In this document: positions 17,131 through 24,699 of the stretch, piece by piece
How positions within the stretch are numbered: position 1 is the stretch's first letter
Layout: the number at the start of each line of letters is the position of its first letter
Source: Halomonas sp.
GTDB taxonomy: Bacteria; Pseudomonadota; Gammaproteobacteria; Pseudomonadales; Halomonadaceae
Length of the DNA stretch: 64,000 nucleotides
NCBI RefSeq assembly: GCF_029263665.1
Contig: NZ_JAJUFQ010000001.1
Span: 248,001 to 312,000, forward strand
Direction of reading: 5' to 3'
Translations under genes and position numbers: made by a program
Notes under the pieces: model-generated
Told to the model about the DNA's origin: nothing
Database searches by the model: none
Seen by the model: the letters and a program-made list of their open reading frames with translations, nothing else

Positions 17131-18381
17131 TTAGTGCGCAACGCCGGCAGCGCCATGCTCATCGATGAGCGCGCCAGAGTGGAAACGATCGATCGAGAAC
17201 GGCGCAGCCAATGGATGCATCTCGCCCTTGGCCAGGCTGGCAGCGAAGGCATGTCCGGAACCCGGCGTCGCCTTGAAACCACCCGTTCCCCAACCGCAGT
17301 TGAAGTAGAGCCCCTTGACGTCAGTCTTGGACAGGATCGGACAGGCATCCGGACAAGTGTCGACGATGCCACCCCACTGACGATTCATGCGCACCCGAGA
17401 GAAGATCGGGAACATCTCGACAATGGCTTGCAGGGTATGCTCGACCGTGGTGTAGCTGCCGCGCTGACCGTAACCGTTGTAGCCGTCGATACCGGCACCG
17501 ATGACCAGGTCTCCCTTGTCGGACTGGCTGATGTAGCCATGCACGTGGTTGGACATGACCACGGTGTCGAGCACCGGCTTGAGCGGCTCTGATACCAGTG
17601 CCTGCAACGGGTGGGATTCCAATGGCAGCTTGATCCCTGCCATCTTCGCCATGACCCCGGAATTACCGGCCGTCACACAGCCCACCGTCTTTGCTTCGAT
17701 ATCACCACGATTGGTGTGCACACCGTAGATGCGGCCATCGCGAATCTTGAAGCCCGTCACTTCGGTCTGCTGCAGGATATCGACGCCATGCGCATCCGCT
17801 CCACGGGCAAAGCCCCAGGCCACGGCATCGTGACGCGCGACGCCACCGCGTGGCTGCCAGGAAGCACCAAGCACCGGATAGCGGGCATTCTTGGAGCAGT
17901 CGAGAATCGGCACGATCTCCTGAACGCCCTTGGCATCGAGTACCTCGCCATCGACACCATTGAGGCGGTTGGCGTTGACCCGGCGCTGGATATCACGCAT
18001 GTCCTGCAGGGTGTGGCCCAGATTGAGCACGCCGCGCTGGGAGAACATGACGTTGTAGTTGAGATCCTGAGACAGGCCTTCCCACAACTTCATGGAGTGC
18101 TCGTAAAGCGCGGCGGCCTCATCCCACAGGTAATTTGAGCGTACGATGGTGGTGTTACGCGCAGTGTTGCCGCCACCCAGCCAACCTTTCTCGATCACCG
18201 CGACATTCTTGACACCAAATTCCTTGGCCAGATAGTAGGCTGTCGCCAGACCATGACCACCGCCACCGACGATGATCACGTCATAGGCTTTCTTTGGCGT
18301 CGGGTTGCGCCATTGGCGCTCCCAGTTTTCATGATGACTCAAGGCATGCTTGGCCAGGGCGAACCCGGAATAGCGCTGCAT
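17131..18381 (-). CDS. soxB: Sarcosine oxidase beta subunit
   Basis: 416 residues from ATG 18381 ([14 protein letters not shown]), with a strong AGGGGGT about eight bases upstream; the longer frame to 18438 runs into a palindromic element. It is a FAD-dependent DAO-family fold. The dinucleotide-binding motif is [20 protein letters not shown], then [19 protein letters not shown]. The substrate-side C-terminal block is [20 protein letters not shown]. It carries the sarcosine-oxidising flavin site. It is the first gene of soxBDAG-purU; glyA lies upstream across the element at 18394-18539. Confidence 0.94.
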   Translation of the reverse strand: MQRYSGFALAKHALSHHENWERQWRNPTPKKAYDVIIVGGGGHGLATAYYLAKEFGVKNVAVIEKGWLGGGNTARNTTIVRSNYLWDEAAALYEHSMKLWEGLSQDLNYNVMFSQRGVLNLGHTLQDMRDIQRRVNANRLNGVDGEVLDAKGVQEIVPILDCSKNARYPVLGASWQPRGGVARHDAVAWGFARGADAHGVDILQQTEVTGFKIRDGRIYGVHTNRGDIEAKTVGCVTAGNSGVMAKMAGIKLPLESHPLQALVSEPLKPVLDTVVMSNHVHGYISQSDKGDLVIGAGIDGYNGYGQRGSYTTVEHTLQAIVEMFPIFSRVRMNRQWGGIVDTCPDACPILSKTDVKGLYFNCGWGTGGFKATPGSGHAFAASLAKGEMHPLAAPFSIDRFHSGALIDEHGAAGVAH

Positions 18382-18393
18382 GTTGTTACCCCC

Positions 18394-18539
18394 TAAGGTT
18401 TGTCTCAAAAGTCGGCGAGCGATAGCCAGATAAGGCAAAAATTGGTGATAAGGCGCAGTTTACGAAGGGGTAAATGAGCACTTTGAGCCAATTTTTAACG
18501 CCATATGGCTGAGCGCAGACACTTTTCAGACAGAGCTTA
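18394..18539. mobile_element. MITE-like palindromic element, family A (copy 2)
   Basis: About 146 bases, ends TAAGGTTTGTCTCAAAAGT and (reverse complement) TAAGCTCTGTCTGAAAAGT. It shares GTCGGCGA, GTTTACG and GGTAAATGAGCA in the same order as the copy at 8061-8207, with a diverged interior. It occupies most of the glyA-soxB gap and ends a few bases from the soxB Shine-Dalgarno sequence, so its hairpin could attenuate or tune soxB expression (inference). Confidence 0.65.
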
Positions 18540-18604
18540 TCCTTCGTTGCCCGGCCGCTATATCGGCCGGGCATGTCGTCTTGTCGCTGTCACTGCGTCT
18601 GCCG

Positions 18605-19906
18605 TCAGGCTGACGCCATTTCACTGGGTTGTTGCGCTACCGCTGACGGATAAACCGGATAGCGGGTACACAGTGCGGCGACCTGGCCGCGTACCTGGTT
18701 TTCGATCTCGCTGCTATCGCTTCCGGTCGCCAGTACATCGAGGATGTCGCAGATCCAGCCAGCCAGGGTTTCGCAGTCTTCCACGTCGAAGCCACGTGTG
18801 GTCACAGCCGGGGTACCGATACGCAGACCGGAGGTCACGAAAGGACTCTGCGGATCGCCCGGTACCGCGTTCTTGTTGACCGTGATGTGGGCACGTCCCA
18901 GCGCCGCATCGGCGTCCTTTCCGGTAACGCCCTGGCGAATCAGCGATACCAGGAACAGGTGATCGCGGGTTCCTCCAGAAACGACGTCATAGCCACGCTC
19001 CATGAACACTTCCGCCATGCGCTGGGCATTGGCGATGACGCGTTCCTGATAGCGCACGAATTCCTGGCTCATGGCTTCACGGAAAGCCACGGCCTTGGCC
19101 GCGATCACATGCATCAGCGGACCACCCTGCTGCCCCGGGAACACGGCACCATTGAGCTTCTTGTACAGCGCTTCATCACCGCTGGCGGACAGAATCAGGC
19201 CACCGCGAGGACCACGCAGTGTCTTGTGAGTGGTGGTGGTCACCACATGGGCATGGGGCAGCGGACTGGGGTACAGGCCTGCCGCCACCAGACCGGCAAC
19301 ATGGGCCATGTCCACCAGCAGCCAGGCACCGACACTGTCGGCAATGGTGCGGAAACGGCGCCAGTCGACAATCTGGGAATAAGCGGAGAAGCCGGCCACG
19401 ATCAGCTTGGGACGATGTTCCTGGGCCAGGCGTTCAACCTCGGCGTAGTCGATCTCCCCAGTGGCTTCATCGAGGCCGTACTGAATGGCGTTGTAGTGCT
19501 TGCCGGAAAAGTTCGGCGCAGCGCCATGGGTCAGGTGACCACCATGGGCCAGGCTCATGCCGAGCACGGTGTCACCCGGAGACACCAGCGCCATGAAGGC
19601 AGCGGCGTTGGCCTGAGCACCGGAATGCGGCTGGACGTTGGCATAGTCGGCAGAGAACAGCGCGCAGGCACGTTCGATGGCCAGGCTCTCGACTACGTCC
19701 ACATGCTCACAGCCACCGTAGTAGCGCTTGCCCGGGTAGCCTTCTGCATACTTGTTGGTCAACTGGGAGCCCTGGGCCTGCATGACGGCCTGGCTGGTAT
19801 AGTTTTCCGAGGCAATGAGTTCGACGTGGGCCTCCTGGCGGGCCTCTTCATCAGCTACGGCTGCAGCCACTTGAGGATCGAACTGGGAGAGAAGAGATAG
19901 CGCCAT
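18605..19906 (-). CDS. glyA: Serine hydroxymethyltransferase
   Basis: 433 residues. PLP enzyme with [34 protein letters not shown], and the Schiff-base lysine in [16 protein letters not shown] (about residue 230). It joins glycine and 5,10-methylene-THF to form serine. Lying just upstream of soxBDAG, it is well placed to use both products of sarcosine oxidase; a betaine-induced glyA1 at this position is known from Pseudomonas. The start has CGGAGA about eight bases upstream. A housekeeping copy may exist elsewhere. Confidence 0.95.
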   Translation of the reverse strand: MALSLLSQFDPQVAAAVADEEARQEAHVELIASENYTSQAVMQAQGSQLTNKYAEGYPGKRYYGGCEHVDVVESLAIERACALFSADYANVQPHSGAQANAAAFMALVSPGDTVLGMSLAHGGHLTHGAAPNFSGKHYNAIQYGLDEATGEIDYAEVERLAQEHRPKLIVAGFSAYSQIVDWRRFRTIADSVGAWLLVDMAHVAGLVAAGLYPSPLPHAHVVTTTTHKTLRGPRGGLILSASGDEALYKKLNGAVFPGQQGGPLMHVIAAKAVAFREAMSQEFVRYQERVIANAQRMAEVFMERGYDVVSGGTRDHLFLVSLIRQGVTGKDADAALGRAHITVNKNAVPGDPQSPFVTSGLRIGTPAVTTRGFDVEDCETLAGWICDILDVLATGSDSSEIENQVRGQVAALCTRYPVYPSAVAQQPSEMASA

Positions 19907-20340
19907 GGGAGGGTCTCCGTAAACAAGTCGGCCGCACAGGCCTGTATTGTCAATTGTCAGTTATCTGTTTATCTGTTGTCGGTTGCAGGAGGCATTCCAT
20001 ATGCCAATGAAACCATCGCTCCAGAATCATGGCTCCACGTTAGGCAAACTGCGTCACGGGTGCATTCTGTAAACGACTTCGACATCACTGCCTGAGACAT
20101 CCCCAAGCTGATTGCCCGGCGTTCTGGCACTGTTTGCAACCATGCCCGCCATTCAACCGCCTGATGACCTTTACGGCTTGAACAAATGCGACACTTTTAT
20201 TGGACAATTGCAGAATCCCCGACACTTCTGGAGGAAGTCTTCGGGAAAGCGCATGAAAAGATACAGAGAAAGCCCAGCAGTGACTGCAACTTCTGCAAGA
20301 GCGAAACAGAAGTACCGTCAGCGAGAGCGACAACATAGCC
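19907..20340. other. glyA upstream region, no gene seen
   Basis: About 430 bases between glyA (minus, start 19906) and the tandem repeat after the GlxA-type regulator. It should hold the promoter of the glyA-sox-purU run. Irregular direct repeats built on TTGTC and TTATCTG occur at about 19948-19980. I see no convincing ORF. Confidence 0.5.
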
Positions 20341-20410
20341 AGGAAGATCGAGAGTGTCCCGGGAAGATCGAGAGTGTCCCGGGAAGATCGAGAGTGTCCC
20401 GGGAAGACGC
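20341..20410. repeat. 20-bp tandem repeat, three copies plus a half
   Basis: Unit GGGAAGATCGAGAGTGTCCC, three copies in register (first two bases of copy 1 varied) followed by GGGAAGACGC. Each unit begins GGGA and ends TCCC, so every junction is a CCCGGG palindrome. It ends two bases before the stop codon of the minus-strand regulator gene and could act as a 3'-end structure. Confidence 0.85.
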
Positions 20411-20411
20411 G

Positions 20412-21503
20412 TCAGGTAATGGATCCTACGTACAGGAAGTAAGGATCAACGAGACGCTCCTGCACCAGTTCAGGATCCCGGCGCAGTTGCGACGGCGACG
20501 CACCGAAACTGGTACGGACATGTCGAGAGAAATGTGCGGTGTCGGCAAAGCCACAGGCCTCTCCGATTTCCGTGATGCTGCGTTCGGTATAGTGCAGCAG
20601 CCACAGGCCATAGCGCAGCCGCAGGTCACGTTGAAACCTTTGCGGACCAACCCCCAGCGTAGCGCGAAAGCGCCGCTCCAGTGCGCGGCGTGAAGACCCG
20701 ACTCGACTGGCCAGTTGGTCGACGCTGAGTGGCTCGCCCAATTGCTGTTCCAGCACCCGAATGGCCCGACGCACCAAGCGGTCGGAGATGCGATCGAACA
20801 CCACCGGCTGGGGCTGCCCATGTTCTCCGGCGCGATGTCCGTCATACAGCATGATGGCCAGGCTCTTGCGTGCCCAGGCACGTCCCAGATGACGCTCGAC
20901 AAGATAGGCTGCCAGGTCGGCCGCCGCCGAGCCTCCGGCACAGGTCAGACGGTCGCCATCATCCAGGTAGAGACGATCGGCCACCGGCTCGATATCGCGA
21001 AAGCGACTGGCAAGATCCCCATGGTGATACCAGCTGATGCAGCAGCGTCGTCCCTGCATGACCCCCGCTTGTATCAGCGACAGCACCCCTGTACACACAC
21101 CGACCAGAGTTACCCCTTTGGCGGCCGCCATGCGCAGATAGTCAATGGCGGCACGGTCGGCAACACCTGGGTCATGCAGCACGCCTCCGATCACGACCAG
21201 GTAGTCGAATTCGCCAGGATCCACGAAGGACTCGCAGGGCGTGATTTCCGCCCCACAACTGGAGAGTGCCGCATTGCCGTCATGGGTCATGAAGCGCCAG
21301 CGACAATGCAACTGACGGCTTCGATCGCCCTCATCTGCCGCCAACCTCAGGCAATCGACAAAAGCCGCAAAGGGCAGCAGGGTGAAACGCGGCAACAGCA
21401 CAAAGCCCACCGACAGAGCAGGTGCACTCGATGACAGAGCCATATCAGCAACAGGAGCTTGCGCCATGGAACAAGGGCCGGATGGAGAACCGGTCACCAG
21501 CAT
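20412..21503 (-). CDS. GlxA-family transcriptional regulator (DJ-1/GATase-like plus AraC domain)
   Basis: 363 residues from ATG 21503, chosen for its AGGGAG about eight bases upstream; ATG 21467 is an alternative. The N-terminal GATase1-like domain carries FDYLVVIGGVLHDP and GVTLVGVCTGVLSLIQAGVMQGRR. The C-terminal AraC domain carries LSVDQLASRVGSSRRALERRF and ITEIGEACGFADTAHFSRHVRTSFGASPSQLRR. It lies beside gbcB in a betaine region, so control of betaine, dimethylglycine or sarcosine genes is likely. Pseudomonas has two such regulators, GbdR and SouR. The second copy here (42203-43336) looks closer to GbdR, so this one may be the SouR-type; that split is inference. Confidence 0.85.
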   Translation of the reverse strand: MLVTGSPSGPCSMAQAPVADMALSSSAPALSVGFVLLPRFTLLPFAAFVDCLRLAADEGDRSRQLHCRWRFMTHDGNAALSSCGAEITPCESFVDPGEFDYLVVIGGVLHDPGVADRAAIDYLRMAAAKGVTLVGVCTGVLSLIQAGVMQGRRCCISWYHHGDLASRFRDIEPVADRLYLDDGDRLTCAGGSAAADLAAYLVERHLGRAWARKSLAIMLYDGHRAGEHGQPQPVVFDRISDRLVRRAIRVLEQQLGEPLSVDQLASRVGSSRRALERRFRATLGVGPQRFQRDLRLRYGLWLLHYTERSITEIGEACGFADTAHFSRHVRTSFGASPSQLRRDPELVQERLVDPYFLYVGSIT

Positions 21504-21519
21504 AGCGCATCTCCCTGAA

Positions 21520-21547
21520 AGCCACGAGCCACGAGCCACGAGCCACG
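21520..21547. repeat. Heptamer tandem repeat AGCCACG x4
   Basis: Four exact copies of a 7-base unit starting 17 bases upstream of the GlxA-type regulator start, that is, in its probable 5' leader. It belongs with the other AGCYNNN heptamer arrays. Confidence 0.85.
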
Positions 21548-21581
21548 TAGCAGCATTATTCCCTTAGGATCCTGCCATCAC

Positions 21582-21602
21582 AGCTCGAAGCTCGAAGCTC
21601 GA
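21582..21602. repeat. Heptamer tandem repeat AGCTCGA x3
   Basis: Three exact copies, 14 bases past the gbcB stop codon, only 34 bases from the AGCCACG array. The two arrays differ in unit but share the AGC(Y) start. Confidence 0.8.
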
Positions 21603-21616
21603 AGTCCACTGTCTGA

Positions 21617-22723
21617 TCAGAAATCGACTTCGACATCCCCGACGGGCCGGCTGCAGCACGACAGGATGTAACCCTCTTCGATGTCTTCCTCAGTGATACC
21701 GCCGTTGTGATCCATCTCGACGTTACCCGAGGTCAGCGACACGCGGCAGGTACCGCAGATTCCCATACCGCAGGCCTTGGGAATGTGCAGGCCCAGCTTG
21801 GCAGCAGCGGCGTGTACCGTTTCCCCCGGTTGGATCTGAACGCTCTTGCCAGCCCCGGTAAACTCGACACGAATCAGCTCAGAAGCATCGATTTCCTCAG
21901 CTTCCGCCTCGGCTTGCTCGGCCAGTTCGATCGCTTCTTCCTCGATATCGCTGGGTGTGGCACCGAAGGATTCTTCATGGTAGCGATCCATGTCGAAACC
22001 ACGCTCACGCAGGATTCTCTTGATCGCCTCCATGTAGGGTGTCGGACCACAGCAGAAGATTTCCCGGTCCATGAAGTCCGGTACCATCATCTCCAGCATG
22101 GGATCGGAGAGATAGCCACGGAAACCGGCCCAGGCCTGGTTGAGCTCCTTGTCTCTCTCGCAGATGATGTGCAGGCGGAAATCATCGATACGCGAAAAGA
22201 TATGCTCCAGTTCACGGTGATAGATGATGTCCCGCGGGGTCCGTGCGCTGTGGACGAACTCCAGATCCACGGCAGCATTGGTATCGAAGAACCAGCGCGT
22301 CATCGACATCAGTGGTGTGATACCCACACCGCCGGACAGCATCAGGATCTTGTCTGCCGGAAAATCGATGGCGTTGAAGTTACCCACCGGCCCATGCACG
22401 GCCAGCTCATCGCCGACACTGAGATTTTCATGCAGCCAGTTGGACACCTTGCCACCGGGTACCCGCTTGACCGTGATGGAAAAACTGTAGGGAATCGAGG
22501 GTGAGCTGGAAATCGTATAGGAACGCATGACCTGCTCGCCATTGATATCCAGCTCCAGAGTCACGAACTGGCCAGGCTTGAAGAAGTACAGCACCGGCTG
22601 TTCGGCCATGAAGCAGAAAGTTCTGACATCCCAGGTTTCCTGAATCACCTTGACGCAGCGCACCAAGTGCCGGCCGTTGGTCCAGGTCTGAGTCGTCACC
22701 GGATTGGAAAAGTTCATGGACAT
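21617..22723 (-). CDS. gbcB: Glycine betaine monooxygenase, reductase component
   Basis: 368 residues. A ferredoxin-NADP reductase-type module comes first: FAD motif RSYTISS about residues 67-73, GGVGITP about 131-137, and CCGPTPYM about 224-231. An acidic linker rich in Glu and Ala (about 256-280) follows, then a plant-type [2Fe-2S] domain with CGMGICGTC (cysteines near 318, 323, 326) and a fourth in LSCCS near 356. It passes electrons from NAD(P)H to the Rieske oxygenase GbcA, encoded divergently 265 bases away. The architecture matches Pseudomonas GbcB. Start ambiguity of two codons only (MSMNF). Confidence 0.93.
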   Translation of the reverse strand: MSMNFSNPVTTQTWTNGRHLVRCVKVIQETWDVRTFCFMAEQPVLYFFKPGQFVTLELDINGEQVMRSYTISSSPSIPYSFSITVKRVPGGKVSNWLHENLSVGDELAVHGPVGNFNAIDFPADKILMLSGGVGITPLMSMTRWFFDTNAAVDLEFVHSARTPRDIIYHRELEHIFSRIDDFRLHIICERDKELNQAWAGFRGYLSDPMLEMMVPDFMDREIFCCGPTPYMEAIKRILRERGFDMDRYHEESFGATPSDIEEEAIELAEQAEAEAEEIDASELIRVEFTGAGKSVQIQPGETVHAAAAKLGLHIPKACGMGICGTCRVSLTSGNVEMDHNGGITEEDIEEGYILSCCSRPVGDVEVDF

Positions 22724-22988
22724 GGTGGTATCGCTCGTTGATGATCATCAGGAGGGTGTTGTTTGCCGGCATTCTGCCCACCCTATCCATGGAGCCACTT
22801 TCCTAATCGCGACATCTTCGTGCCCAGGAACACCTCACAGGCCAAAAATTCGTTAATCCAGGTCGCAATGACATCATCCAGTGTCGCCGTTGGATATCTG
22901 CCACCTGGCACCCTGCCCCACACTCCACCCCATAAAAGGGTCCCATCATGAGGGCCCGTGGCCTGCACCATGATGAGGATGTGGAACG

Positions 22989-24272
22989 ATGGATCTCTTA
23001 GCGAAACAGTCTCTGGACGATCCCCTGAACAGCGCTCGCAGCGCTACCCTGGAAATGTTGGCCCAGCACCCGCAAGGCTATTCATTGCCACAACCCTTCT
23101 ACAATGACGAGCGCCTGTTCCAGCTCGACATGCAGGAGATTTTCGAACGCGAATGGCTGTTCGCCGGGATGAGCTGCGAAATTCCCGCCAAGGGCAACTA
23201 CATCACCCTGAACATCGGCAACAACCCGGTGCTCATTGTGCGTGGTGATGGCGGTGCCATTCACGCGTTCCACAACGTCTGCCGCCATCGCGGTTCGCGC
23301 TTGTGCCTCAGCGAAAAAGGCAAGGCCGCCAAGCTGGTCTGTCCTTACCACCAGTGGACTTACGAGCTGGATGGACGCCTGCTGTTTGCCGGTACTGACA
23401 TGGGCGAGAACTTCGACCTGAGTGCCCATGGCCTGAAGCCCATCGCCCTGACCGAGGCCGGTGGCTTCCTGTTCATCAACCTGTCAGAGAATCCGTCACC
23501 CATCGACGATCTCAAGAAAACCCTCGAGCACTACCTGGCGCCCTATGAGATGGAAAATCTCAAGGTGGCCGTCAGTTCTTCGATCGAGGAAGACGCCAAC
23601 TGGAAGCTGGTGATCGAGAACAATCGCGAGTGCTATCACTGCAACGGTTCTCATCCGGAGCTGCTCAATTCACTGCAGGAGTTCGACGATAGCGACGACC
23701 CTCGCGCGACACCGGCCTACCGTGAGCTGGTCAAGCGCAAGCAGGACGATTGGGATGCCATGCAGGTTCCCTGGCAGCTGACGCGGATCGGCAGGCGCAA
23801 CCGCCTGACGCGTACCCCGCTGCTGGACGGCATCGTGTCCATGACCATGGACGGCAAGCCTGCCTGCAAGAAGCTGATGGGTCGCCTGACCAGCCCGGAT
23901 ATGGGCTCGTTGCGCATCCTCCACCTGCCCAATTCCTGGAACCACTTCATGGGCGATCACGCCCTTGTGTTCCGGGTACTGCCCCTGGGACCCCAGCGTA
24001 CCGTGGTCACCACCAAGTGGCTGGTGCACAAGGATGCCGTGGAAGGCGTCGACTACCATCCCGAGGAAATGCGCCGGGTCTGGGATGCTACCAACGACCA
24101 GGACCGCCGCCTTGCCGAAGAAAACCAGCGCGGCATCAACTCCCTGGCCTACCAGCCCGGCCCTTACTCACCCACTTACGAATTCGGCGTCATCGATTTC
24201 ATCGACTGGTACCGGGAAACCCTGAGCGCCAACCTGGCCAAGACACCGACATTACGTTTGGCCGAGGCTTGA
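22989..24272 (+). CDS. gbcA: Glycine betaine monooxygenase, Rieske oxygenase component
   Basis: 427 residues. The Rieske [2Fe-2S] site is CRHRG (C98, H100) and CPYHQW (C118, H121). The mononuclear iron site is NRECYHCNGSH (H217, H222), with a distal acidic ligand expected in the C-terminal region. It demethylates betaine to dimethylglycine with release of formaldehyde. Length and motifs fit the GbcA group. It is divergent from gbcB; the 265-base gap should hold both promoters and activator sites. A strong terminator follows 40 bases after the stop. Confidence 0.94.
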   Translation: MDLLAKQSLDDPLNSARSATLEMLAQHPQGYSLPQPFYNDERLFQLDMQEIFEREWLFAGMSCEIPAKGNYITLNIGNNPVLIVRGDGGAIHAFHNVCRHRGSRLCLSEKGKAAKLVCPYHQWTYELDGRLLFAGTDMGENFDLSAHGLKPIALTEAGGFLFINLSENPSPIDDLKKTLEHYLAPYEMENLKVAVSSSIEEDANWKLVIENNRECYHCNGSHPELLNSLQEFDDSDDPRATPAYRELVKRKQDDWDAMQVPWQLTRIGRRNRLTRTPLLDGIVSMTMDGKPACKKLMGRLTSPDMGSLRILHLPNSWNHFMGDHALVFRVLPLGPQRTVVTTKWLVHKDAVEGVDYHPEEMRRVWDATNDQDRRLAEENQRGINSLAYQPGPYSPTYEFGVIDFIDWYRETLSANLAKTPTLRLAEA

Positions 24273-24312
24273 GTCATAAGCCTCCAACGGCAATGACAAG
24301 CGCCAAGGCATG

Positions 24313-24350
24313 AAAAAGCCCCTGAGGATCATGATCCCCAGGGGCTTTTT
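24313..24350. terminator. Bidirectional intrinsic terminator
   Basis: A stem of AAAAAGCCCCTG and CAGGGGCTTTTT with a short inner hairpin (GGATCATGATCC). There are T tracts on both strands, so it serves gbcA from the left and the minus-strand formate dehydrogenase run from the right. Confidence 0.93.
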
Positions 24351-24354
24351 GATA

Positions 24355-24594
24355 TCAGGACGGCAGTGACCTCAAATGATCCTCGATCGCTCGATGCACA
24401 GACGGCAACAGCACGTCGCTCTTGTTGAGCAGTTCCTGCACCAGTTCGGAAAGCCCTGGCACCCCCACTTCCTGGGCCTTGAGGCGAGCCATGCGCGCAC
24501 AGGTATCTGGACAGGCATCGTCGGGAATACGAATGCCTAACGCCACCAAGCGGTCACGAAAATCATCACCATCGATCAGTTCGGCAATCATCAT
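24355..24594 (-). CDS. Small hypothetical protein downstream of formate dehydrogenase
   Basis: 79 residues, soluble, acidic, starting MMIAELIDGDDF with AGGAG about nine bases upstream and ending at the shared terminator. It contains a CPDTC pair and a leucine-rich C-terminal helix. It sits where many fds operons have the small delta subunit FdsD, but I see none of the FdsD sequence features (no MANQIG-type start, no FWDPRM block), so I do not call it fdsD. It may be an accessory or maturation protein of the enzyme, or unrelated. Confidence 0.6.
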   Translation of the reverse strand: MMIAELIDGDDFRDRLVALGIRIPDDACPDTCARMARLKAQEVGVPGLSELVQELLNKSDVLLPSVHRAIEDHLRSLPS

Positions 24595-24610
24595 GATGGA
24601 TATCTCCTGA

Positions 24611-24699
24611 GGTCAACGAGCAACTAAGGTTATTGAGAAGACGGGTTATTGAGAAGAAAGGTAATGAATAGAAAGGTCAATGAGTAGCAGGATCAATGG
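24611..24699. repeat. Imperfect 15-17-bp tandem repeat, five copies
   Basis: Successive units all start GGT and resemble GGTTATTGAGAAGAAA (for example at 24628 and 24644, then shorter variants at 24660 and 24675). It fills the gap between fdsA and the small hypothetical gene and overlaps the fdsA stop. Confidence 0.7.

Noticed and set aside
19907..20340. Glycine riboswitch before glyA
   Set aside because: I looked for the paired glycine aptamer consensus and did not find a convincing match; an Infernal search with the glycine riboswitch model would decide.
24355..24594. fdsD (formate dehydrogenase delta subunit)
   Set aside because: Right position and size but none of the conserved FdsD sequence; left as hypothetical.
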